Shown piece after piece: positions 1 through 6,552 of a stretch of DNA of 8,627 bases. The notes below the pieces were generated by a model. The model had not been told where the DNA came from. It worked only from the letters and a program-made list of their open reading frames with translations, and did not search any database. The translations under genes were made by a program, and so were the position numbers. The DNA is from an uncultured Lachnospiraceae bacterium (GTDB taxonomy: Bacteria; Bacillota; Clostridia; Lachnospirales; Lachnospiraceae): positions 1 through 8,627 of the forward strand of contig CAJLUP010000080.1 in the NCBI GenBank assembly GCA_905209865.1. Direction: 5' to 3'. How positions within the stretch are numbered: the stretch's first letter is position 1; each line of letters begins with the position of its first letter.

Positions 1-1
1 T

Positions 2-229
2 ATCCTGATGAAAGTTATGATGTCCGGAGAAATGTGGGGATTCCTTCTTGCAGGTTTCGCAATGGCACTTATCTGTGCTGCAAACGCAACAACAGCAGGA
101 GCAACACTTCTCCTTTGTGCATTCGTAGGTGCAGCTATTGCAATCTATGACTTCACAACACAGACAAAGATCAAACAGAATGCCGGCGCAGGCGCAGGCT
201 TTGTAGGAGGTGACCAGGATGGCATATAA
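2..229 (+). CDS. PTS mannose/sorbose-family EIIC component, C-terminal end (5' truncated)
   Basis: This is the last 75 residues of a membrane subunit of a mannose-family phosphotransferase permease. The reading frame is open to the left edge of the window, so the ATG at position 8 is internal and not the start. What is visible is very hydrophobic, with two likely membrane segments (roughly Met-Trp-Gly-Phe-Leu to Cys-Ala-Ala, then Gly-Ala-Thr-Leu-Leu to Ile-Ala-Ile-Tyr), followed by a short polar, glycine-rich tail, as in EIIC proteins of the sorbose-permease type. Family assignment rests mainly on the directly following EIID gene, which overlaps it by 11 bases and suggests translational coupling. 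EIIC forms the sugar channel with EIID. In a GalNAc system it would correspond to AgaW. The family call is fairly secure; the sugar is inferred from neighbours. Confidence 0.85.
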   Translation: MLMKVMMSGEMWGFLLAGFAMALICAANATTAGATLLLCAFVGAAIAIYDFTTQTKIKQNAGAGAGFVGGDQDGI

Positions 230-1133
230 TATTCCAGAGAAATATCAGGACTTGACTCCGGCACCACAGCTGGATAAAAAAACTTTGAACAAAATGGTTT
301 GGCTGTCCTGTTTCTTACAGGCATCCTTCAACTATGAAAGAATGCAGGCTTGTGGATGGCTTTGGGGCATTCTTCCGGGTCTTCAGAAAATACATACAAA
401 CAAAGAAGACCTTAAAGCTTCTATGGCACACAACCTTGACTTCTTGAACACTCACCCGTTCCTCGTAACATTTGTAATGGGTATTGTTCTTTCCCTTGAG
501 CAGAACAAGGCTGATACAGCTACAATCCGTTCCGTACGTATTTCCGCAGCAGGACCGCTCGGTGGTATCGGTGACGCTCTTTTCTGGCTGACACTTGTTC
601 CGATCACAGCAGGTTTGACAGCGAACATGGCGATGGAAGGACAGATTATCGGTGCGGTTCTCTTCCTTATCATCTTCAATGCTGTTCAGTTTGCAGTTCG
701 TTTTGGACTTATGTACTGGTCTTACGGACTTGGTACAAAAGCAGTTACACTGTTGACATCAAGCGCAAAAGAGTTTACTCGTGCAGCAAGTATCCTTGGT
801 ATCTTCGTTGTAGGTGGACTTATTGCTAACTATGGTGGAACATCACTGCGTATCGTTGTTGGCGATCCGGCAATCAACATTCAGAGCCTTCTTGACGGAG
901 TACTTCCGAAACTGATCCCGTTGTTGATCACACTTGGAATTTACGTTCTGATCAAAAAAGGCTGGACACCGGTTAAATGTATCATCCTTATCCTCGTAGT
1001 AGGTATCGTAGGTTGTGCATTCGGTATCTGGGCAGGTGATTCCAAAGCTATGGATGCTGACGGAAACACAATTCCGGGAGGATATACACCGCTTGTTGAG
1101 TGGTATCAGCTTCCGGAGGAGCCGGCTGAATAA
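219..1133 (+). CDS. PTS mannose/fructose/sorbose-family EIID component
   Basis: This complete 304-residue membrane subunit works with EIIC to take up a sugar while it is phosphorylated by EIIB. Diagnostic stretches are the N-terminal FNYERMQACGW (37-47) with ILPGL (51-55), HNLDFLNTHP (71-80), and GPLGGIGDALFW (112-123), all typical of EIID. About five hydrophobic segments fill residues 112-275, and the tail is polar and acidic. I chose ATG 219 because a perfect AGGAGG lies at 205-210 with 8 bases of spacing. An in-frame GTG at 210 sits on that ribosome binding site and is rejected. The start lies inside the EIIC gene, so translation is probably coupled. Length is normal for the family. By analogy with the E. 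coli aga cluster it would match AgaE, but substrate specificity cannot be read from this sequence. Confidence 0.96.
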   Translation: MAYNIPEKYQDLTPAPQLDKKTLNKMVWLSCFLQASFNYERMQACGWLWGILPGLQKIHTNKEDLKASMAHNLDFLNTHPFLVTFVMGIVLSLEQNKADTATIRSVRISAAGPLGGIGDALFWLTLVPITAGLTANMAMEGQIIGAVLFLIIFNAVQFAVRFGLMYWSYGLGTKAVTLLTSSAKEFTRAASILGIFVVGGLIANYGGTSLRIVVGDPAINIQSLLDGVLPKLIPLLITLGIYVLIKKGWTPVKCIILILVVGIVGCAFGIWAGDSKAMDADGNTIPGGYTPLVEWYQLPEEPAE

Positions 1134-1153
1134 GTCGATTCATTATGAAAATG

Positions 1154-1173
1154 CCGACATAAATCTATGTCGG
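1154..1173 (+). other. RNA hairpin in the EIID-downstream spacer (first of two)
   Basis: CCGACATA and TATGTCGG form a perfect 8 bp stem around a 4-base loop, 20 bases after the EIID stop codon. No T-run follows, so it is not a standard terminator alone. It stands 6 bases before a second, larger hairpin. A role in 3'-end protection of the EIIC-EIID part of the mRNA is an inference. Confidence 0.6.
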
Positions 1174-1179
1174 GTATAA

Positions 1180-1210
1180 GTAAGGGGAGGGATTTTAATC
1201 CCCCCCTTAC
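1180..1210 (+). terminator. GC-rich stem-loop, possible weak terminator or mRNA-stabilising element
   Basis: GTAAGGGG-A-GGGATT pairs with AATCCC-CCCCTTAC, giving a strong stem broken by a single bulged A and closed by a very short T-rich loop. The following bases (ATTATTTTAC) are T-rich but lack a continuous run, so termination would be partial at best. It separates EIID from the unrecognised gene at 1240 inside an otherwise same-strand cluster, which would fit reduced expression downstream. Whether it terminates or stabilises cannot be decided from sequence. Confidence 0.5.
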
Positions 1211-1239
1211 ATTATTTTACAGAGAAATTAGGTGGCTTT

Positions 1240-1905
1240 TTGAACACAATAACAATTTTTATTATATTGATTGCCGCTGTTGGATATCTTATCTTTCAGG
1301 GCATCAAAAACTTTCAACTGCATAATATGAATGTCGGGCTTAAAAATAAGGACTGTGTTCTTGTAGAGAGAACGGCAGATATGTGGATTACGAGAAAACT
1401 TCTTGGAGAGTATGTCTGTGACCTCTATAAATTAAGAGCGTTATATGTGGCGAAAGAAGAAGAAAAATTCGAGAAAATGCTCATACACATGTTGGATACA
1501 ACATATCCGCGCCCTGATGATAAGCAAAGTTTTCTGGAAACATATTTCCATACGTTCCTGATCAAAGGAAACAGGAAGTATGCAGACTGGATCTTAAAAG
1601 AAATTAAGAAAACAGGGGACGAAGCATTTATTCATTATAATGAAAATGCATATGCGGTCATGCTTGACGGCAGAACAGATCTGATCGAAGAGATGGACGA
1701 GGATATTAATTCAAAGCGGTACTATGGATTTGCACTCGGAGTGATCTTGGTTATGATTTCAAAGCAATATACTGCTCTGGGGGATGACAAAAACGCGCTG
1801 ATCTATATGCAGAGCGCAAAGGCTTGTTTACATCCCAAAGCTGTTTATATGCCCGTTGTCGATCGTTATCTTAGAGAGGCCGAGGCGCAGGAGCAAGATA
1901 GTTAA
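1240..1905 (+). CDS. Unrecognised membrane-anchored protein inside the PTS operon
   Basis: I do not recognise this 221-residue protein. It begins with a hydrophobic stretch (about residues 3-22, rich in Ile, Leu and Phe) that reads as one membrane anchor, followed by a basic/polar soluble part. Residues 45-210 look all-helical. The segment around 165-218 (Gly-Phe-Ala-Leu-Gly..., Ala-Leu-Gly-Asp-Asp-Lys-Asn-Ala..., Tyr-Leu-Arg-Glu-Ala-Glu) resembles helical hairpins of the TPR type, which usually mediate protein contacts. The start is TTG at 1240, chosen because AGGTGG at 1230-1235 lies 4 bases upstream and because this start includes the whole anchor; the spacing is tight, so expression may be low. 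The next in-frame ATG (about residue 29) would remove the membrane segment. It sits between EIID and EIIA, so a role near the permease is possible but unproven. Confidence 0.75.
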   Translation: MNTITIFIILIAAVGYLIFQGIKNFQLHNMNVGLKNKDCVLVERTADMWITRKLLGEYVCDLYKLRALYVAKEEEKFEKMLIHMLDTTYPRPDDKQSFLETYFHTFLIKGNRKYADWILKEIKKTGDEAFIHYNENAYAVMLDGRTDLIEEMDEDINSKRYYGFALGVILVMISKQYTALGDDKNALIYMQSAKACLHPKAVYMPVVDRYLREAEAQEQDS

Positions 1906-1914
1906 AGCAAAATG

Positions 1915-1929
1915 CTGCAGAAAATGCAG
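1915..1929 (+). other. Short hairpin before EIIA
   Basis: CTGCA and TGCAG form a 5 bp stem around GAAAA in the 50-base spacer before EIIA, ending 14 bases ahead of its ribosome binding site (AGGAG 1944-1948). It is small and could be chance. Confidence 0.25.
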
Positions 1930-1955
1930 GCAGTAAATAGAACAGGAGATATATT

Positions 1956-2384
1956 ATGGTAGGATTAATCGTTACAGGACATGCAAATTTTGGTTCAGGT
2001 ATGACAAGCTCTGTGAATTTGATCGCAGGAGAGCAGGAAGCATACCGCTATGTAGATTTCCTTCCGACATACGGAACGGAAGAATTGACAACAGAGATTG
2101 CGAAAGCAATGGATGAGTTGAAAGATTGTGAAGGAATTATTATCTTTACAGACTTGATGGGCGGATCACCGTTTAACGTTGCAGCTTCGCTCGGACATGG
2201 AAAAGAGAATGTACGTATTGTTGCGGGCACAAACCTGCCGATGCTCGTAGAGATCGTAATGTCGCGTAAATTCATGGACGATTTGGATGGACTTGTAGAG
2301 TCTGTACTTGAGACAGGAAAAGAGCAGGTAACAAAATATGAATTCAAGCAGGTAGTACAGGAAGAGTCTGAAGACGGAATTTAA
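1956..2384 (+). CDS. PTS mannose-family EIIA component
   Basis: This 142-residue cytoplasmic phosphocarrier takes the phosphoryl group from HPr and passes it to EIIB. The N-terminal strand VGLIVTGHANFGSG carries the expected phosphorylation site at His9. The conserved stretch IIIFTDLMGGSPFNVA (61-76) supplies the active-site aspartate (Asp66) and the GGSPFN loop typical of the EIIA-Man fold. Length matches stand-alone EIIA proteins such as AgaF, so there is no fusion to EIIB, and a separate EIIB should lie upstream of the window. The ATG has AGGAG at 1944-1948 with 7 bases of spacing. It follows the unrecognised membrane-protein gene by 50 bases and precedes the AgaS gene by 117. The family is certain; GalNAc as the substrate is contextual. 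Confidence 0.97.
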   Translation: MVGLIVTGHANFGSGMTSSVNLIAGEQEAYRYVDFLPTYGTEELTTEIAKAMDELKDCEGIIIFTDLMGGSPFNVAASLGHGKENVRIVAGTNLPMLVEIVMSRKFMDDLDGLVESVLETGKEQVTKYEFKQVVQEESEDGI

Positions 2385-2405
2385 AACGAGGCTTTTAACA
2401 AATAT

Positions 2406-2434
2406 GGCTGATGTTCGTTTGAAAGAATACAGCC
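2406..2434 (+). other. Hairpin between EIIA and agaS
   Basis: GGCTG pairs with CAGCC, then after a bulged A, TGTTC pairs with GAATA (one G-T wobble), leaving an 8-base loop. No T-run follows. It lies in the 117-base gap before agaS and may be a stability or processing element. The following sequence up to 2487 contains only a weak CTGC/GCAG hairpin at 2471-2483. Confidence 0.4.
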
Positions 2435-2501
2435 GTAAGTCTGAATATTAACTGCATACTATAAAACACGCTGCAAAAAGCAGTACGAAAGGAGATAAAT
2501 T

Positions 2502-3683
2502 ATGAGTACAATTTTTGGTATCACAGAAGACAAAATGAAGGAGACATCTTCAACATTTACATTGTCGGAAATCTATCAGCAGCCGGCGACATGGGAGAAG
2601 ACATGCCGTCAGATCGAAGAGCACAAAGATGAACTTCAGAAATTTATCGATCAGGTAATCAAATGTGATGATTTCGATGTGATCCTTACAGGAGCAGGAA
2701 CAAGTGAGTTCGTAGGAAACGCATTGTTTGCTCATCTTGCAGGACTGCTCGACCACAAAGCAAAATCTTACGGAACAACAGATATCGTTGCTACACCGGA
2801 GGCTTATCTGTCCCGTACGAAACCGACGCTTTTGATCAGCTTCGGACGTTCAGGAAACTCACCGGAGTCTGTTGGAGCAGTAGATGCGGCAGAGAGCGTG
2901 TGCGATAACGTTTATCATCTCTTTGTAACATGTAATAAAAACGGAGCTCTTTCCAAACGTGCAGCAGAGACACACAACTGCTATGCAATCAACCTGACAG
3001 ATGAGACACATGACCAGAGTTTTGCAATGACATCAAGCTACTCTAATATGTATCTTGCAACATATCTTTGCTTCCACCTGAATGAGCTGGAAGAGACAGT
3101 TGAAAAAGTTCGCAAGATTGCAGCAGCAGGACAGAACTTCCTTGACAATAACTATGGCGTTGCTCAGCAGATCGTTGACGAATATAATTTCGAGCGTATC
3201 GTATACCTTGGAAGCAACACATTAAAAGGAACATCTCAGGAATCTGCTCTTAAGATGCTTGAGCTGACAGCAGGCCGTGTTGTTACAATGTATGACACAC
3301 CGATGGGATTCCGTCATGGCCCGAAATCAATCGTTGATGACACAACATTGACAGTTGTATATTTGAGTGATGAAGCTTATACAAGACAGTATGAAGTTGA
3401 TCTTCTCAAGGAAATGAGCGGACAGAGAAAAGGAAACAAGATCGTAGTTGTTATGAGCAGCGCAGATGAGGCAGTTTCAGCGCTTGCAGATTATACAGTT
3501 GTATATGATATGAAAGAGGAGAATGAGAATATTCTTCTCGGACTTGACTATATCTTGTTTGCACAGACACTTGCAGTTCTTAAATCACTTTCACTTGACA
3601 TTACACCGGATAATCCGTGTCCGACAGGTGAAGTAAACCGAGTTGTAAAAGGTGTTACACTTTATCCGTATACAAGAAAATAA
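2502..3683 (+). CDS. agaS: AgaS-type SIS-domain sugar-6-phosphate isomerase/deaminase
   Basis: This 393-residue cytoplasmic enzyme has two SIS (sugar isomerase) domains. In GalNAc pathways AgaS converts galactosamine-6-phosphate to tagatose-6-phosphate with release of ammonia. Visible marks are ILTGAGTSE (61-69) and SFGRSGNSPES (113-123), the phosphosugar-binding loops of the first domain, then QESALKMLELTAG (246-258) and GFRHGPKS (269-276) in the second domain. These match AgaS and the isomerase half of GlmS. Length agrees with AgaS (about 385-390). There is no glutaminase domain, so it is not GlmS. The start has AAAGGAG ending at 2494 with 7 bases of spacing. Placement beside PTS EIIA and close to nagA and kbaY/kbaZ supports the assignment. 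A fructosamine-type deglycase or glucosamine isomerase is a less likely alternative. Confidence 0.92.
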   Translation: MSTIFGITEDKMKETSSTFTLSEIYQQPATWEKTCRQIEEHKDELQKFIDQVIKCDDFDVILTGAGTSEFVGNALFAHLAGLLDHKAKSYGTTDIVATPEAYLSRTKPTLLISFGRSGNSPESVGAVDAAESVCDNVYHLFVTCNKNGALSKRAAETHNCYAINLTDETHDQSFAMTSSYSNMYLATYLCFHLNELEETVEKVRKIAAAGQNFLDNNYGVAQQIVDEYNFERIVYLGSNTLKGTSQESALKMLELTAGRVVTMYDTPMGFRHGPKSIVDDTTLTVVYLSDEAYTRQYEVDLLKEMSGQRKGNKIVVVMSSADEAVSALADYTVVYDMKEENENILLGLDYILFAQTLAVLKSLSLDITPDNPCPTGEVNRVVKGVTLYPYTRK

Positions 3684-3702
3684 GACTGGCTTGGAAGAGA
3701 AA

Positions 3703-3734
3703 GAACATGGTTTGCCGAAAGGCAGACCATGTTC
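3703..3734 (+). other. Long perfect hairpin with GAAA tetraloop upstream of yajC
   Basis: GAACATGGT pairs with ACCATGTTC, followed by one T-G wobble and TGCC/GGCA, giving 14 base pairs closed by GAAA, a GNRA-class tetraloop. No T-run follows; instead the yajC ribosome binding site (TAAGGAGG, 3738-3745) starts 4 bases later. It is therefore a better candidate for an mRNA processing or stability element, or a translation-modulating structure, than for a terminator. Confidence 0.65.
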
Positions 3735-3758
3735 CGATAAGGAGGATAAAATATAATT

Positions 3759-4046
3759 ATGGCTATTAACAGTGAAGTTATTATTTGGACTTGTGTTACA
3801 GTTGCAGTGCTTGTCGGTGTCTGCGCAATCGTTCTGATCGCAATGTCTTCAAGAAACATGAAGAAAAACCGCGAAGCGATGCGCGATCTGCAAGGAGCAA
3901 TTAAAGTCGGAGCGCGCATCATGTTCGCGGGTGGTATTTACGGAAAGATTGTTAAGATCAAAAATGATGTGATCGATGTGGAGATCAACAAAAGCACTGT
4001 GATCCAAATTTCCCGATACAGCATTCAGAACGTAATCACAGACTAA
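3759..4046 (+). CDS. yajC: YajC-like membrane protein at the end of the PTS operon
   Basis: This 95-residue protein has one N-terminal membrane segment (about 7-29) and a small cytoplasmic domain. The domain carries the YajC pattern: a basic stretch after the membrane (NMKKNREAM), a gap, then GARIMFAGGIYGKIVKI (51-67), VIDVEI (71-76) and ISRYSIQNV (84-92). YajC is an accessory subunit of the SecDF-YajC part of the protein export machinery. The usual Pro-Gln-rich motif after the membrane is absent, and no secD or secF is near, so this is probably a paralogue tied to the permease rather than the housekeeping copy. YajC-like genes are known at the end of mannose-family PTS operons in some streptococci. 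The ribosome binding site TAAGGAGG is strong, though spacing to ATG is long (13 bases). The fold assignment is good; the function here is open. Confidence 0.88.
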   Translation: MAINSEVIIWTCVTVAVLVGVCAIVLIAMSSRNMKKNREAMRDLQGAIKVGARIMFAGGIYGKIVKIKNDVIDVEINKSTVIQISRYSIQNVITD

Positions 4047-4064
4047 AGCATCATGCAGATATAA

Positions 4065-5261
4065 TCAGAGTTTGTTTTGGCGGTTTTGGTTCTCGGCTGC
4101 TTTTCTGGCATAGTCGCTTGGCGTTGTGTTAAAATATTTTTTAAACAGCCTCGAAAAGTAGTGGATGGAGCTGAAACCGAGTCTGTATGCGATCTCACTG
4201 ATTGTGTACTGGTTCTCGCGGATCAGCTCTTTACTCTTTTGAAGCTTAATATTGAGCAGATAGTTTTTCGGCGAAGTATTTAGGTGTGTCTTGAACAATG
4301 CCTGCAGGGAAGATCGCGAGATAAAAAATTCATGACAGATATCTTCAATCGTGAGCGGCTCGGTTATACGTTTGTTCATGTAGGATAAGATCTCGGAGAG
4401 AAGGTCATTTTGAGCCGACTTGCTGTCTGTCAAAAGCGTTTTATGGTTCATTGTCTCATAGAACTGCATGATCAACAGAAGGACTTCCTGAAGATAGCAG
4501 ATCATTAAAGTGTGCGTATAGTAGGAATGTTCATCACTTTCAATCAAAAGTTTCCAAAGGATCTGCTGCATCTCACTTGTACAGTGAAATGTATGATCCA
4601 GGACATGCAGAGAGCGTCTGTGATTTACCTCAAACACAACTGTGAGATAGGAACAGCCGTCCTGAACGGACATTTCAGCTTTGTCTGAACGGTATATGAT
4701 CAGATCATGAGGCTGAAGCGTGTTCTTCCCGGAAGAAAGCGTGATATCCAGACTGCCTTCGTATACATAGATCAATTCGTATGATTTATGCGCAGGCTGT
4801 GCGATGTGACACGCCTTGGACTGCTTCGTAAACCAGCAGTCTACAATCCGTCTCAAATGGAACGGTACAGATACAGGCTGGTATGTATACGGCGTTGGCA
4901 GAGGTTTTGTAAAATCTGCAGGCTGCTGTTCTTTACAGCAGTTTTTCGCTATAAGGATGCGCCATGTAAGAGAAGAGGTCAACGGAATCAGGTTAAATGC
5001 AGTGTTCGGCGCAAGTTTTAAATTATGACGCAGCGGAACTGTTTTCAGATCGGTCATGTCAGGAGATGCGGCGATAAGAAGAAGCGCCAACCCGGCGGGA
5101 CACTCTATATATATTTCGCATGGAAAAAGAAAGAGAGTATCTAATTTTTTTGAAGATGCAGAAAACTCCCATTGATTTAAATTATGTTTTTGAGTATCGA
5201 GCGGTTCATCATAAAATGATCCGAAAGGTTCAAATTTGTTTGTTGTATGTTGATTTGTCAT
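4065..5261 (-). CDS. AraC-family transcriptional regulator with extended N-terminal sensor part
   Basis: This 398-residue regulator has a C-terminal double helix-turn-helix DNA-binding domain of the AraC/XylS type. Residues 287-385 contain LTIEDICHEFFISRSSLQALFK (303-324) for the first helix-turn-helix and the signature ISEIAYRLGFSSIHYFSRLFKKYFNTTPSDY (354-384) for the second. Residues about 150-215 look like a cupin sensor (HKSYELIYVYEGSLDI, then LQPHDLIIY). A further 120 N-terminal residues contain a similar beta-rich pattern (FPCEIYIECPAGLALLLI..., LAPNTAFNLIPL), longer than the usual 280-300 residues. I chose the ATG at 5261 because GAGG lies 9 bases upstream; an in-frame ATG at 5315 has no ribosome binding site and would overlap the promoter. 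It faces nagA and is a likely regulator of the flanking GalNAc genes, with effector unknown. Confidence 0.92.
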   Translation of the reverse strand: MTNQHTTNKFEPFGSFYDEPLDTQKHNLNQWEFSASSKKLDTLFLFPCEIYIECPAGLALLLIAASPDMTDLKTVPLRHNLKLAPNTAFNLIPLTSSLTWRILIAKNCCKEQQPADFTKPLPTPYTYQPVSVPFHLRRIVDCWFTKQSKACHIAQPAHKSYELIYVYEGSLDITLSSGKNTLQPHDLIIYRSDKAEMSVQDGCSYLTVVFEVNHRRSLHVLDHTFHCTSEMQQILWKLLIESDEHSYYTHTLMICYLQEVLLLIMQFYETMNHKTLLTDSKSAQNDLLSEILSYMNKRITEPLTIEDICHEFFISRSSLQALFKTHLNTSPKNYLLNIKLQKSKELIRENQYTISEIAYRLGFSSIHYFSRLFKKYFNTTPSDYARKAAENQNRQNKL

Positions 5262-5303
5262 GATGGTATACCTCGGTTGTAAAAAACGATTTGTACTTTT
5301 TAA

Positions 5304-5332
5304 ATAATATAACATTTTTTAATGAAAATCAA
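5304..5332 (-). promoter_or_regulatory. Candidate promoter for the AraC-family regulator gene
   Basis: On the minus strand TTGATT (5332-5327) and TATTAT (5309-5304) are separated by exactly 17 bases, matching four and five of six consensus positions for the vegetative sigma factor. Transcription would begin near 5297, leaving a leader of about 36 bases with GAGG before the ATG at 5261. It lies in the 114-base divergent gap to nagA. No equally good plus-strand promoter for nagA is seen; TATAAC at 5308-5313 is a possible -10 without a matching -35. Confidence 0.55.
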
Positions 5333-5341
5333 GATGTGGGA

Positions 5342-5358
5342 TTCGTATATCCTACGAA
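5342..5358. promoter_or_regulatory. Inverted repeat just upstream of nagA
   Basis: TTCGTA and TACGAA form a perfect 6 bp inverted repeat around TATCC. It ends 4 bases before the nagA ribosome binding site (AGGAGG 5363-5368). It could be a regulator-binding site downstream of the nagA promoter or a small leader hairpin. I saw no second full copy in the other intergenic gaps. Confidence 0.4.
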
Positions 5359-5375
5359 AGACAGGAGGAATTGTA

Positions 5376-6524
5376 ATGATTATTCAAAGTAAAAAAGTTT
5401 GGTTTGCAGATCAGTTCGTAGAAGCACAGATTGAAGTGAAAGACGGAAAAATCGTTGACATCTATGAGTACGGAAAACATCCGGTAGACTGTGATTACGG
5501 TGATAACCGCATTTTACCGGGATTTATCGATGTACACTGCCATGGAGCGTATGGATTTGATACAAACGATGCGAAAGAAGACGGACTTCGTTACTGGGTT
5601 CGTAATATCGTAGATGAAGGCGTAACGGCTCTCCTTGCAACAACAATTACGCAGAGCGAAGAAGTTTTGACGAACGCTTTGAAAAACGTGGCAAAAGTTG
5701 TTGAAGACGGATATGAAGGCGCAGAGATTCTGGGAGTTCATTTTGAAGGACCGTACCTTGATATGAAATACAAGGGAGCGCAGCCGGAACAGTATATTGT
5801 AAAACCGACGGTAGAGCAGTTTAAGAAATACCAGGAAGCAGCGAACGGATTGATCAAATATATTACAATGGCAACAGAGACAGATGATGATTTTGCATTG
5901 ACACGCTACTGTGCAGATCACGGAGTCGTTGTAAGTATCGGACATTCCGCTGCAACAAGCAAAGAGGCAGTACAGGCATTTGCTCATGGTGCAAGATCAA
6001 TGACACATGTATACAATGGAATGACACCGTTTAATCATCGTGCAAACGGACTTGTAGGCGCTGCTTACAGAATGAAGAGCATGTACGGAGAGATTATTTG
6101 TGACGGTAACCATTCAACACCGTTAGCGCTTCATCAGTTCTTTGAAGCAAAAGGACCTCATTACGGAATCATGGTAAGTGATGCACTTATGGCAAAAGGT
6201 TCACCGGCAGGATCGAAATTTATTTTCGGCGGAAACGAGATTGAGATTTACGAAGATGGAAGTGCGCATCTGACATCATCAAAAGGACTGGCTGGATCTA
6301 CACTTCATATTAATGACGGTTTGCGTATTCTGATCGAAGAAGCGCTTGTTCCGGTAGATACAGCAATTAATTCTTGTACGAAGAACCCGGCTGCATGCTT
6401 AAAGATCGATGATCGCAAAGGTTCTATTAAAGTCGGATTGGATGCTGACCTTGTTGTTCTTGACCGTGATTATCAGGTACTTCAGACATACTGCATGGGA
6501 AAAGCAATGTTAGATAAAAACTAG
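5376..6524 (+). CDS. nagA: N-acetylglucosamine/galactosamine-6-phosphate deacetylase
   Basis: This 382-residue cytoplasmic metal-dependent hydrolase of the amidohydrolase superfamily removes acetate from N-acetylhexosamine-6-phosphate. The metal and active-site residues are all present: the DVHCHG motif (His54, His56), HFEGPYL with Glu124, IGHSAAT with His190, THVYNGM with His211, and catalytic Asp269 in VSDALMAKG. KGAQP at 133-137 replaces the GTHNP-type loop of enterobacteria; Gln at this place is seen in Gram-positive NagA, so I do not read it as a defect. I chose ATG 5376 because AGGAGG is 7 bases upstream; an upstream in-frame ATG at 5322 lacks a ribosome binding site and lies on the divergent promoter. 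Next to agaS and kbaY it probably acts on GalNAc-6-phosphate (AgaA role), although GlcNAc-6-phosphate cannot be excluded. Confidence 0.96.
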   Translation: MIIQSKKVWFADQFVEAQIEVKDGKIVDIYEYGKHPVDCDYGDNRILPGFIDVHCHGAYGFDTNDAKEDGLRYWVRNIVDEGVTALLATTITQSEEVLTNALKNVAKVVEDGYEGAEILGVHFEGPYLDMKYKGAQPEQYIVKPTVEQFKKYQEAANGLIKYITMATETDDDFALTRYCADHGVVVSIGHSAATSKEAVQAFAHGARSMTHVYNGMTPFNHRANGLVGAAYRMKSMYGEIICDGNHSTPLALHQFFEAKGPHYGIMVSDALMAKGSPAGSKFIFGGNEIEIYEDGSAHLTSSKGLAGSTLHINDGLRILIEEALVPVDTAINSCTKNPAACLKIDDRKGSIKVGLDADLVVLDRDYQVLQTYCMGKAMLDKN

Positions 6525-6552
6525 AAAATGAAAGATTGTGGAATGATTAAAA

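Noticed and set aside
210..218. GTG start for EIID at 210
   Set aside because: The GTG begins on the last G of the AGGAGG ribosome binding site. ATG 219 has ideal spacing from that same site and a typical EIID N-terminus.
2048..2347. Minus-strand frame inside EIIA
   Set aside because: It is serine-rich shadow translation of the EIIA gene with no supporting signal.
3662..3922. Minus-strand frame across the agaS-yajC junction
   Set aside because: No ribosome binding site or family motif is seen, and it is antisense to the conserved hairpin and the YajC domain.
5262..5315. Upstream ATG at 5315 for the AraC regulator
   Set aside because: It would add 18 residues with no ribosome binding site, and it lies upstream of the predicted start of transcription, whereas ATG 5261 has GAGG at 9 bases.
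5322..5375. Upstream ATG at 5322 for nagA
   Set aside because: There is no ribosome binding site; the added residues do not fit the NagA N-terminus, and ATG 5376 follows a perfect AGGAGG.
5731..5790. Gln in place of His in the NagA KGAQP loop as a sign of an inactive enzyme
   Set aside because: Gln at this place is known in Gram-positive NagA proteins, and all metal-binding and catalytic residues are present.
5514..5987. Long minus-strand frame (157 codons) opposite nagA
   Set aside because: It encodes an implausible cysteine-rich protein without a ribosome binding site and lies wholly opposite a gene with all catalytic motifs intact.
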